Origin: Lachnospiraceae bacterium
GTDB taxonomy: Bacteria; Bacillota; Clostridia; Lachnospirales; Lachnospiraceae
NCBI GenBank assembly: GCA_022510745.1
Contig: JAFLSY010000006.1
Span: forward strand, 149,591-213,590
Length of the DNA: 64,000 bases
Reading direction: 5' to 3'
Shown here: positions 8,710-16,203 of the stretch, in pieces
Layout: every line of letters starts with the position of its first letter
Position numbering within the stretch: position 1 is the first letter of the stretch
Notes under the pieces: generated by a model
Databases searched by the model: none
The model's input: the letters and a program-made list of their open reading frames with translations, nothing else
Told to the model about the DNA's origin: nothing
Position numbers and translations under genes: made by a program

Positions 8710-8767
8710 ATGATAAGGTAAAACCGTTTAGGAAATGAGACAGAACTAAGAAATGGAGGAAGAGATT

Positions 8768-9595
8768 ATGAGTAAAACATGGCTGATCACGGGTGTATCC
8801 AGTGGTTTTGGTTATGAAATGACAAAGCAGCTTTTGGAAAGTGGAAATACAGTCATTGGTACCGTAAGAAATACGAAAAAAGTCGAAGATCTGATTGCCA
8901 GGCATCCCTTAACTTTTGACTGCCGTATTTTGGATGTTACCGATGTTCCGGCGGTTCATGCCACGGTGGACGCAGCTTTTAAAGAACATGGCAAAATTGA
9001 CGTGATTGTTTCCAATGCAGGATACGGTCTGTTTGGCGCGGCGGAAGAATTGACTGATGAGGAGGTGGATCACATTATCGCCACCAATCTTACCGGCTCC
9101 ATTGCATTGATCCGTTCTGCACTGCCCTATCTGCGTAAGCAGGAGAGCGGTAATATCATTCAGATATCTTCTTACGGTGGACAGGTAGCCTTTGCGGCAA
9201 ATTCCATGTACCACGCTACAAAGTTCGGGATCGAGGGTTTCTGTGAGTCCGTGGCGCAGGAAGTTGCAAAGTACAATATCAAAGTAACTATCGTAGAACC
9301 GGGCGGAGCCCGCACAGAATTCCGCTACGGCAGCGCAAAGGTTGCCAATCTCACTCCGGAGTATGACCATGTTCACGGCTTCTTAAATATGCTGGATCCT
9401 GCCAAGGGGCTGGCGCCCGGTGACCCTGTTAAGATGGCGGCCCGTATGATTGAGAGTGTGGATAAGCCTGATACACCGCTGCATATGGTGCTTGGCTCTC
9501 AAGCATTAAAAGCGACCATTGAGCGTCTGGAAGAGCGTGTAGCCGCTTATAAGACCCAGACCGAGACGGCAGCATCTACGGATATTATAGAATAA
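8768..9595 (+). CDS. Short-chain dehydrogenase/reductase (SDR)
   Basis: 275 residues from ATG 8768. An in-frame ATG at 8753 overlaps the GGAGGA ribosome site (8755-8760), so the downstream start is right. The nucleotide motif is ITGVSSGFGYEM, the NAG motif is VSNAGYG, and the catalytic YxxxK is in YHATKFG. It belongs to the classical SDR branch with an extended C-terminus that acts on ketone or alcohol substrates using NADP. Fourth gene of the operon. Confidence 0.9.
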   Translation: MSKTWLITGVSSGFGYEMTKQLLESGNTVIGTVRNTKKVEDLIARHPLTFDCRILDVTDVPAVHATVDAAFKEHGKIDVIVSNAGYGLFGAAEELTDEEVDHIIATNLTGSIALIRSALPYLRKQESGNIIQISSYGGQVAFAANSMYHATKFGIEGFCESVAQEVAKYNIKVTIVEPGGARTEFRYGSAKVANLTPEYDHVHGFLNMLDPAKGLAPGDPVKMAARMIESVDKPDTPLHMVLGSQALKATIERLEERVAAYKTQTETAASTDIIE

Positions 9596-9642
9596 GATAT
9601 ACTGTTTCGTCTGGTTTTTGATTTTAGGAGGACTGCAAGTTC

Positions 9643-10449
9643 ATGAAAAAGATATTGGTTGTGTTGATGATATTTGCTATGGCTGTTCCCGTGGCAGCAT
9701 GCGGCAATGAGAGAGGGAATAATACACCGGACCAAAATCGGCCTTCTGCTTCATCGGAGGGTACTTCTGATTCTGTCACAGATGATGGCAATTTGCAAGG
9801 GGACAGCGATGCAGAGCTTACATCCGGAAATGCTAATACGCTGGATGGAATAAATCCGGAAGAAAATGACGGTGCAGTCAGATTCGGACAAGGCAGTAAT
9901 ATTTTGATTGCATACTTTTCCCGCGTGGGAAATACCGAGTGGGAGGCCGGTGTGGATGCAATAACATCTGCCAGCATCAATGTAGAGGGTGAAGAGTTTG
10001 TAGGCAATGCCGAATATCTTGCAAAGATGGCGCAGGAAGTAACCGGAGGAGATTTGTTTTTGATTCAGACGGAAACGACATATCCGTCAGATTACAGAGA
10101 AACCACGGATGTGGCTGCAGAAGAGCAGGATGATGATGCCAGACCGGCACTGGCCTCCCATGTAGAGAATATGGATCAGTATGATGTCATTGTACTGGTT
10201 TATCCAAACTGGTGGGGGACCCTGCCCCAGCCCGTATTTACCTTTTTGGAGGAATATGATTTTGCGGGCAAGACCATACTGCCTCTCTGTACCCACGAAG
10301 GGAGCCGTATGGGCAGCAGTGAAAGAGCGATTGCCGAACTTTGTCCCGATGCAATATTACTTAGCGGTCTTGATGTAAGAGGGTCCCATGCATCATCGGC
10401 AGAGTCCGATGTGGAAGCATGGATTGAGAATTCGGGTATTATAAAATGA
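9643..10449 (+). CDS. Flavodoxin-domain lipoprotein (extracytoplasmic)
   Basis: 268 residues. Residues 1-20 form a lipoprotein signal with lipobox V17-A18-A19-C20, then an acidic Ser/Asn-rich linker to about residue 85. A flavodoxin domain follows: ILIAYFSRVGNTEWEAG (phosphate loop GNTEW), VYPNWWGTLPQPV and CTHEGSRMGSSERAI. It resembles the cytosolic flavodoxins at 3381 and 4310 but is placed outside the membrane. The ATGA overlap with the following DUF4405 gene shows coupled translation. The pair may move electrons from the membrane to an external flavin; that is inference. Confidence 0.88.
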   Translation: MKKILVVLMIFAMAVPVAACGNERGNNTPDQNRPSASSEGTSDSVTDDGNLQGDSDAELTSGNANTLDGINPEENDGAVRFGQGSNILIAYFSRVGNTEWEAGVDAITSASINVEGEEFVGNAEYLAKMAQEVTGGDLFLIQTETTYPSDYRETTDVAAEEQDDDARPALASHVENMDQYDVIVLVYPNWWGTLPQPVFTFLEEYDFAGKTILPLCTHEGSRMGSSERAIAELCPDAILLSGLDVRGSHASSAESDVEAWIENSGIIK

Positions 10450-11117
10450 AATCAAAGCGAATCATAAAAATTAGTATAGATATTTTGATGACGGCAGTGC
10501 TGCTTCTTCTGATGGCGTACAGTCTGGTCGGAGAGGCATTGCACGAATGGCTTGGAATCGGACTGTTCGTGTTGTTTATTCTGCATCATGTCTTAAACAG
10601 TGCATGGAGTCGGAACCTGTTTAAAGGGAAGTATACGCCCTTTCGCATTTTACAGACCGTTCTGGTCGTTTTGGCGCTCGGTTCTATGCTTGGCTCTATG
10701 GTGAGCGGCATCGTACTTTCCCGCCATGCTCTTGCTTTTTTGCCGATCACAGGGGGACGGTCATGGGCAAGAACATTACACATGCTCTCAGCCTATTGGG
10801 GATTTACTTTTATCTCCCTCCATCTCGGTCTGCATTGGAGCATGATGATGGGCATGGCAAAAAGGATGTGGGGGAAGCCGTCCACTGTCCGTTCCTGGAT
10901 TGTGAGAAGCATCGGTTTTCTGATGGCCGGTTACGGTGTATATGCCTTTATAAGACGGGAAATCGGTAGTTATATCTTTTTAAAGAATCAGTTTGTTTTC
11001 TTTGATTTTAATGAACCACTGATCCTGTTTTTGCTTGACTACATAGCGGTGATGGGACTGTTTGTGTTTATCGGACACTATGTTGCAAAAGTTGTCCTCA
11101 CTTTTAAATCTTTGTAA
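10446..11117 (+). CDS. DUF4405 membrane protein (cytochrome b-like)
   Basis: 223 residues with four or five transmembrane helices. Histidines fall at positions expected of heme ligands: His33 (EALHEWLG), His47/48 (LFILHHVL), His112 (TLHMLS) and His126/130 (SLHLGLH). DUF4405 proteins resemble small b-type cytochromes. The start overlaps the stop of the flavodoxin lipoprotein by 4 bases, so the two are made together. Most economical reading: a membrane electron-transfer partner of that flavodoxin. Heme binding is inferred from spacing only. Confidence 0.8.
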   Translation: MKSKRIIKISIDILMTAVLLLLMAYSLVGEALHEWLGIGLFVLFILHHVLNSAWSRNLFKGKYTPFRILQTVLVVLALGSMLGSMVSGIVLSRHALAFLPITGGRSWARTLHMLSAYWGFTFISLHLGLHWSMMMGMAKRMWGKPSTVRSWIVRSIGFLMAGYGVYAFIRREIGSYIFLKNQFVFFDFNEPLILFLLDYIAVMGLFVFIGHYVAKVVLTFKSL

Positions 11118-11144
11118 AAGGAAAGCACCGGCTGCTTTCCTTTT
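11116..11144 (+). terminator. Strong intrinsic terminator
   Basis: A perfect 12-bp stem AAAAGGAAAGCA / TGCTTTCCTTTT around CCGGC, overlapping the stop codon of the DUF4405 gene and ending in four T. It closes the 5886 operon. Confidence 0.88.
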
Positions 11145-11145
11145 A

Positions 11146-11174
11146 TTGACCTCCCCATAAAAAACAGATAAAAT
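11146..11174 (+). promoter_or_regulatory. Sigma-A promoter for the MoxR operon
   Basis: TTGACC (11146-11151), a 17-base spacer and TAAAAT (11169-11174), 54 bases before the MoxR ATG. Confidence 0.6.
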
Positions 11175-11227
11175 GTACTCAGGCGCACTACTGTAGAAAT
11201 CGGAAGAATTTGAAAGGGAAAGCACGT

Positions 11228-12148
11228 ATGAATACAGAGCTTCAGCAGATTGTCACGGAAGTAAATAAAGTGGTAAAGGGCAAGGAGGATGTGATCCGTA
11301 AAGTACTGGCGGCAGTGCTGGCAGGGGGACATGTACTTTTGGAGGATATTCCCGGTGTGGGAAAGACGACATTGGCAATGGCTCTGGGCAAATCCATGGA
11401 ACTGGAATATAAGAGAATGCAGTTTACACCGGATGTGCTGCCCAGCGATATCGTGGGATTTACCATGTATAACAGCGGCATCGGTGAATTTGAGTACAAA
11501 AAGGGTGCGGTATTCTGCAATCTGTTTTTGGCGGACGAATTAAACCGAACTTCTTCCAAGACGCAGTCGGCGCTCTTGGAGGCTATGGAGGAAGGCAAGG
11601 TGACGGTGGACGGCATTCCCCATCTTTTACCGACTCCTTTTACGGTCATTGCCACGGAAAATCCATTTGGCTCCTCCGGCACACAGCTTTTGCCGGAATC
11701 CCAATTGGACCGTTTTTTGATCTGCCTCAGCATGGGGTACCCTTCCCATGAAGCGGCGGTGGATATTTTAAAGAACAGTGCGGGAGAGGGGCTGAAGCAG
11801 GTACAGAGTGTGATTACGACAGAGCGTCTGGCGGAGCTTAAGAAGCAGGCGGAATCACTTCATGTAGAGGACAATATTTACGAATATTTGGTGCGGCTTA
11901 CGGAAGCGACCAGACAGGATGCGCGCATTGCGCTGGGTGTCAGTCCAAGGGGCGGGATTGCCCTTTTGAAGATGGCAAGATCCATGGCGCTCATGCGGGG
12001 CGGGGACTATGTGATTCCCGAGGATGTGCTGGAAGTGATTGATGACGTATGGAGACATCGGATTCATTTAAATGCCAAAGCGCGTGCGGAGGGCATGGAC
12101 GTATCGGATATTATTTTAGAGATTACGGAAAGGATACATGCAGTCTGA
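11228..12148 (+). CDS. MoxR-family AAA+ ATPase
   Basis: 306 residues from ATG 11228, which has AAGGGA upstream; an in-frame TTG at 11210 is less likely. Walker A is GVGKTT at 43-48, Walker B LFLADELNRTSSK, and sensor 1 VIATENPFGSSG. MoxR ATPases act as chaperones that mature or regulate complexes encoded beside them. The neighbours here are the usual DUF58 and transglutaminase-like genes, with a stop/start overlap (TGATG) to the next one. Confidence 0.93.
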   Translation: MNTELQQIVTEVNKVVKGKEDVIRKVLAAVLAGGHVLLEDIPGVGKTTLAMALGKSMELEYKRMQFTPDVLPSDIVGFTMYNSGIGEFEYKKGAVFCNLFLADELNRTSSKTQSALLEAMEEGKVTVDGIPHLLPTPFTVIATENPFGSSGTQLLPESQLDRFLICLSMGYPSHEAAVDILKNSAGEGLKQVQSVITTERLAELKKQAESLHVEDNIYEYLVRLTEATRQDARIALGVSPRGGIALLKMARSMALMRGGDYVIPEDVLEVIDDVWRHRIHLNAKARAEGMDVSDIILEITERIHAV

Positions 12149-13176
12149 TGGAGAAAAGGCTACACCTGAGTCCGTGGGGGATTTTGCGATTTTGCATATT
12201 GTTTGGGATTACGCTGTATCTGTGGAATTTCTTTCGCAGCTATTTCTTGTTTTTGGTACTATTGCTCATGGCATGCGGTTCGGCAGCTTCTTTTCTGCTT
12301 TTGTGGTTTAGCCGGGATAAGCTGCGTGCGCAAGTAGTACTACCAGCTGAGCGGGTGGGCAGGAATGCGGAGTTTTTCTTTACGGTCAAGGTGCACAACT
12401 CCGGAAAAATTGCGTCTTTTACCGCAGATATTACCTATTCCTGGAGTAATATTTTCACCGGTTATTCAGAGCGAAAAAAACAGCGGCTGTGGGTCGCACC
12501 CGGGGAAGGCGGCGAGATAAAGCTGCGGTTAAGCAGCCGATACGCCGGAAGGGTGGAGGTCAGAATAGAAGCCCTTGAAATCTTTGACCTGTTCCACATG
12601 TTCTGCCTGCGGGGCTGTGACAGATCGGATGCGTATGTGATCGTGTGGCCTGCTTTCACGGAGACGGATGGGGAAGAACTGCAAAGCTGTGTGGAAGATT
12701 TTCCTCAGGAAAATGAAACGAAAAAAAGAGGCGTGGATTACAATCCCGATTATGAGATCAGGGAGTACATTCCGGGAGATGAACTGAAAAGCATCCATTG
12801 GAAGTTATCCGCCAAGCAGAAGGAACTGATGGTGAGAGAACGTCTGGCTACGGGACGTGATAAGATAAATGTTTTGCTACCGCTTTTAGAGGACAGGGAG
12901 TTAAACGACGGCCTTATGGAGGCAGCGGATTCCCTGTGCAGACTACTGCTGCATAAAGAGTATCCCGTGCAGTTATATTGGCCGGGACGCGGTGATATCC
13001 TGCAGGGCCGCTTTGTGGCAGAGCAGGGTGAGTTGGAAAATGTGCTCAGTGAGATTTTGAGTGACAATGGTTTACATCGAGTGGGGGCAGCCGAGACACA
13101 GATGGCGGTAGAGCACCCCGGGGAGAGTTACATATTGATTCGGACAGGAGCATATAAGGGTGCGTATATTCGGTAG
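12148..13176 (+). CDS. DUF58 domain-containing membrane protein
   Basis: 342 residues. Two N-terminal membrane helices (about 10-55) precede a large soluble part with the family hallmark DYEIREYIPGDELKSIHWKL (about 195-215). DUF58 proteins carry a von Willebrand A-like fold and are near-constant partners of MoxR ATPases. The start overlaps the MoxR stop by one base, and the next gene starts 17 bases before this stop. Probably part of an envelope complex; the exact role is unknown. Confidence 0.88.
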   Translation: MEKRLHLSPWGILRFCILFGITLYLWNFFRSYFLFLVLLLMACGSAASFLLLWFSRDKLRAQVVLPAERVGRNAEFFFTVKVHNSGKIASFTADITYSWSNIFTGYSERKKQRLWVAPGEGGEIKLRLSSRYAGRVEVRIEALEIFDLFHMFCLRGCDRSDAYVIVWPAFTETDGEELQSCVEDFPQENETKKRGVDYNPDYEIREYIPGDELKSIHWKLSAKQKELMVRERLATGRDKINVLLPLLEDRELNDGLMEAADSLCRLLLHKEYPVQLYWPGRGDILQGRFVAEQGELENVLSEILSDNGLHRVGAAETQMAVEHPGESYILIRTGAYKGAYIR

Positions 13177-15313
13177 AAAAAAGAAAGCAGAAAGCCCGGA
13201 GCTTACTCTCGTGCAGGTGCAGGAGAGCGGAAAGTATGACTTTTTTGCGGCTCTGGCAAAGGCCCTCCTTCTTTTTCTATTGGTATACGGTGCACTCGGA
13301 GGATTTTTGTCCGCTATCCAGTTGGACTATAACAATGGACTGTGTATGCTGGTGCTGTTTGCACTGGCGTTTATTCTGAGTGCGGTATATGAGACCGGTA
13401 AAAAATGGCTCACAAATTTGGTGAGCTTTTTGGTATTTGTGGCGTATCTGTATGTTGCGGTGGCCAATTACTGGGTGATCAACAGTGGTTACTATGCCGT
13501 CTTAAACCGCATCTATGAGATGGCGAGACTTTATTTTAGAGTGCAGACCGGTATGGAACATTCCCTAGTGGTGGAGGAGACTTATGTCACAGTCACCGCA
13601 TTTGTTTTGTTTTTTGGTATGGTGGGAGTCATCCTGCTGAATATTATGCTGCAGAACAAAAGCAGTCTGTTAAAAGTGGTGCTCCTGACGCTGACTCCCT
13701 ATGTCGTCCTTTTTTATCTGGAAAGCTCGCCCGATCTGATCTATATGATCTTTCTGCTCACCGGATATCTCACGGTGGCGATCCTGCAGAGAGGGAACGT
13801 GCGGGAAAAAATATCACGGCAGACGCGGTATATCCTGCCTTTAGCGGCGGTGCTTGCAGTGCTGTTAGTGCGGCTTACGGCCTTTCTCTTACCGGAATTC
13901 ATTTACAGTAACATGATACCGAAGAATGCGGTCAAGGAGGCTTCGGAGAGGCAGATGTCCAGATATGCCCAGTTTGGTCTCATGGCCTTGTTCCCTCAGG
14001 GGAGCAGCGGGACGGGCGTCAGCGGGGGTATGCTAAGCAAGAGCTCCGCAGTCATACCGACTTATGAAACCGTGCTGCTTGTCAGATATACACCCTATGA
14101 TCTTCAGCCGGTATATTTAAAAGCGTTCACGGGAAAGGATTATCTGGGGGACAGATGGTCCGAGGCAGAGGATGAACCCTTGGAAACCGGCTTTAAAGAG
14201 GGCAGGGGTATCATGGAAGTGGAAAAGCTGGATGATGCCGACAGGTTTGATTATCAGCCCTACTACACCGACGAAGAGATGACGCGGACGTTAGATAATG
14301 TGACTTATTATACCTATTATCCTGCCGTTGGAGATGCGGACGAGGTGAGTTCTCAGGCGGACGATGCATACTTGTATGTGCCCGTAAGCTGTAAAAACGC
14401 TGTTGAGAGAGTGTGCTGGGATGCAGGACTCTGGGGAACGGGGGAGGAGATAGCGGCACAGATCACAGAGTATTTTCAGGACAATTATTCCTACACCCTG
14501 CGGCCGGGATTTTATTTTGGAAATCCGGATTATATTACCCATTTTCTGCTGGAAAGTAAGCGGGGATACTGTGCTCATTTTGCCTCTGCGGCCACCATGC
14601 TGTTTCGACAGATGGGCATTCCCGCCCGCTATGTGGAGGGGTATGCCTTCTCTTACTATAATGTAGTGGAGGAAGGCACGCTGGTAGAAGGTGCTAAGTA
14701 CAGTGATTATTATGAAGGCTATGCGCCCATCGGTGAAACTGCCCTGATTGAGATGGCGATTCCGGATGCCTATGCGCACGCATGGGTGGAAATCTATGTG
14801 GATGGGAAGGGGTGGATTGTAGTGGATCCCACGCCCGCCCGGGCAGACGGAGAAAACAGTATGTCCTTCTGGGAAGTGTTTATGAACGGGGGCGGAGAAG
14901 GCACGAATGTGAATATAGCAGAGAGTAATCTGGGGGCCTATCTGGAAACTGCGCTGGGCGGTATCACGTATGTACTTTTGGGCGCGGCGGCATTGTTTGG
15001 CATTGGATATGGGGCAGTATATCTGCTGCGTGTGCAAAGAGAGAAAAAGCTTCCCGGACGGGAGAGAGTACAGTTAGCATACGGGCGTTTGCAATCCTAT
15101 CTCAGCAGAAAACACCGGGATTTTCGGAAACTGCGTACGCTGCGGGAACAGCTTCAATGGATAAAGAGCCACAGCCGGATAGAGATAAGCAGGGAGCAGG
15201 AAGAGTCATTGTATCAAGTGTACTTTGCGGAGAAAGCGGACTGCGATTGTGAGGAGCTTTGCAGGCAGTTGAGAAAGATGAGAAGTGCACTCAAATTATT
15301 AAATAGGAGTTGA
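13160..15313 (+). CDS. Transglutaminase-like membrane protein
   Basis: 717 residues, GTG start inside the DUF58 gene. About six membrane helices occupy residues 25-250, then an external transglutaminase core with the catalytic triad: Cys in KRGYCAHFASAATM, His in AYAHAWVEIY, Asp in WIVVDPTPA. A further membrane helix near 605 and a cytosolic tail follow. This is the third member of the MoxR-DUF58-transglutaminase trio. The triad is intact, so protease or amidase-like activity at the outer membrane face is plausible; the substrate is unknown. Confidence 0.9.
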   Translation: MRIFGRKKKAESPELTLVQVQESGKYDFFAALAKALLLFLLVYGALGGFLSAIQLDYNNGLCMLVLFALAFILSAVYETGKKWLTNLVSFLVFVAYLYVAVANYWVINSGYYAVLNRIYEMARLYFRVQTGMEHSLVVEETYVTVTAFVLFFGMVGVILLNIMLQNKSSLLKVVLLTLTPYVVLFYLESSPDLIYMIFLLTGYLTVAILQRGNVREKISRQTRYILPLAAVLAVLLVRLTAFLLPEFIYSNMIPKNAVKEASERQMSRYAQFGLMALFPQGSSGTGVSGGMLSKSSAVIPTYETVLLVRYTPYDLQPVYLKAFTGKDYLGDRWSEAEDEPLETGFKEGRGIMEVEKLDDADRFDYQPYYTDEEMTRTLDNVTYYTYYPAVGDADEVSSQADDAYLYVPVSCKNAVERVCWDAGLWGTGEEIAAQITEYFQDNYSYTLRPGFYFGNPDYITHFLLESKRGYCAHFASAATMLFRQMGIPARYVEGYAFSYYNVVEEGTLVEGAKYSDYYEGYAPIGETALIEMAIPDAYAHAWVEIYVDGKGWIVVDPTPARADGENSMSFWEVFMNGGGEGTNVNIAESNLGAYLETALGGITYVLLGAAALFGIGYGAVYLLRVQREKKLPGRERVQLAYGRLQSYLSRKHRDFRKLRTLREQLQWIKSHSRIEISREQEESLYQVYFAEKADCDCEELCRQLRKMRSALKLLNRS

Positions 15314-15338
15314 CAAAGAAATGAGGGAGTATTATACT
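15310..15338 (+). promoter_or_regulatory. Consensus sigma-A promoter of the ABC operon
   Basis: TTGACA (15310-15315), 17 bases, TATACT (15333-15338). The -35 overlaps the last bases of the transglutaminase gene. The leader to the ATG at 15499 is about 150 bases and holds two operators and a hairpin. Confidence 0.8.
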
Positions 15339-15346
15339 TCTATATA

Positions 15347-15362
15347 GTTAGAAATAACTAAC
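15347..15362. promoter_or_regulatory. Operator 1, GTTAG-N6-CTAAC
   Basis: GTTAGAAATAACTAAC is a 16-base inverted repeat over the expected transcription start, so a bound repressor would block initiation. It has the same arms and spacing as the element at 15455. The architecture suits a MarR- or PadR-type dimer; no such gene is adjacent. Confidence 0.6.
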
Positions 15363-15418
15363 GCTAGGACGTTTAGACTTACTGGAATATATTTAGAACA
15401 GAGAAGGTCTGGTAATGA

Positions 15419-15438
15419 AGCCGCTCTACTGAGCGGTT
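15419..15438 (+). terminator. Leader hairpin, possible attenuator
   Basis: AGCCGCTC pairs with GAGCGGTT around TACT (8 bp, one G-U), followed by CTATTTTCC. It lies in the 5' leader between promoter and gene. The U run is weak, so it may be a pause or attenuator rather than a full terminator. Confidence 0.45.
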
Positions 15439-15454
15439 CTATTTTCCACATATG

Positions 15455-15470
15455 GTTAGCTAAAACTAAC
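15455..15470. promoter_or_regulatory. Operator 2, GTTAG-N6-CTAAC
   Basis: GTTAGCTAAAACTAAC, same half-sites and spacing as operator 1, 108 bases further on and 29 bases before the ABC ATPase start. Two matched sites in one leader argue for a real regulator. Confidence 0.6.
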
Positions 15471-15498
15471 CAATGGATAAGAAATAAGGAGGTTCCAT

Positions 15499-16200
15499 AT
15501 GGCAATCGTTACATTTGAAAATGTGACCCGCGTCTATAAAAGCGGAGATCACGAGCAAAAGGCACTGGATGATGTGAATCTGTCTTTGGAAGAAGGGAAA
15601 TTTGTGGTTATTCTTGGTCCCAGCGGTGCGGGAAAGAGTACACTACTGAATCTGCTTGGCGGATTGGACAGTCCTACAAGCGGTAGGATCACAGTAAACG
15701 GACGTGATATCTCTACACTTACTGCTAATGAACTGGCCGATTACCGTGCGTCAACGGTGGGTTTTGTATTCCAGTTTTACAATTTGATTCCCACATTGAC
15801 GGTATTAGAAAACGTAGCGTTAGTCAAGGAGATTGCAGGCAACCCGTTGGATGCCAAAAAGATGCTGGCTGAGGTTGGGCTTGAAGATCATATAAAACAG
15901 TTCCCGGCCGAACTTTCCGGCGGAGAACAGCAGCGTGTCTCCATTGCCCGTGCCCTGGCTAAGAATCCGAAGATTTTACTCTGTGATGAACCTACCGGTG
16001 CGCTGGACTCCGAAACCGGCGTGATGGTATTGAAACTGCTGCTTTCTATGGCGCGAAACTATCATAAGACCATCGTGATCGTAACCCATAACCAGAACAT
16101 TGCGAAAATGGCGGATGTGGTGATCCGGGTGAAAAACGGAAAAATCCGTTCCTGTGAACAGCAGACTGCACCCATGAGTGCAGAGGAAGTGGAGTGGTAA
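15499..16200 (+). CDS. ABC transporter ATP-binding protein (MacB/LolD type)
   Basis: 233 residues. Walker A is GPSGAGKST (40-48), the Q-loop [10 protein letters not shown], the signature [15 protein letters not shown], and Walker [14 protein letters not shown]. The sequence is that of ATPases paired with FtsX-type permeases in peptide, antibiotic or lipoprotein export and sensing. AAGGAGG stands 8 bases before the ATG. The permease starts 3 bases after the stop. A second, unrelated copy of this layout is at 35391-38545. Confidence 0.95.
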   Translation: MAIVTFENVTRVYKSGDHEQKALDDVNLSLEEGKFVVILGPSGAGKSTLLNLLGGLDSPTSGRITVNGRDISTLTANELADYRASTVGFVFQFYNLIPTLTVLENVALVKEIAGNPLDAKKMLAEVGLEDHIKQFPAELSGGEQQRVSIARALAKNPKILLCDEPTGALDSETGVMVLKLLLSMARNYHKTIVIVTHNQNIAKMADVVIRVKNGKIRSCEQQTAPMSAEEVEW

Positions 16201-16203
16201 GTT

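Noticed and set aside
12049..12147. N-terminal extension of the DUF58 protein over the MoxR gene
   Set aside because: The TGATG overlap at 12146-12150 is the standard arrangement, and the membrane helices begin right after that ATG.
14291..15037. 248-residue minus-strand frame in the transglutaminase gene
   Set aside because: Lies opposite the catalytic core; composition is that of an antisense shadow.
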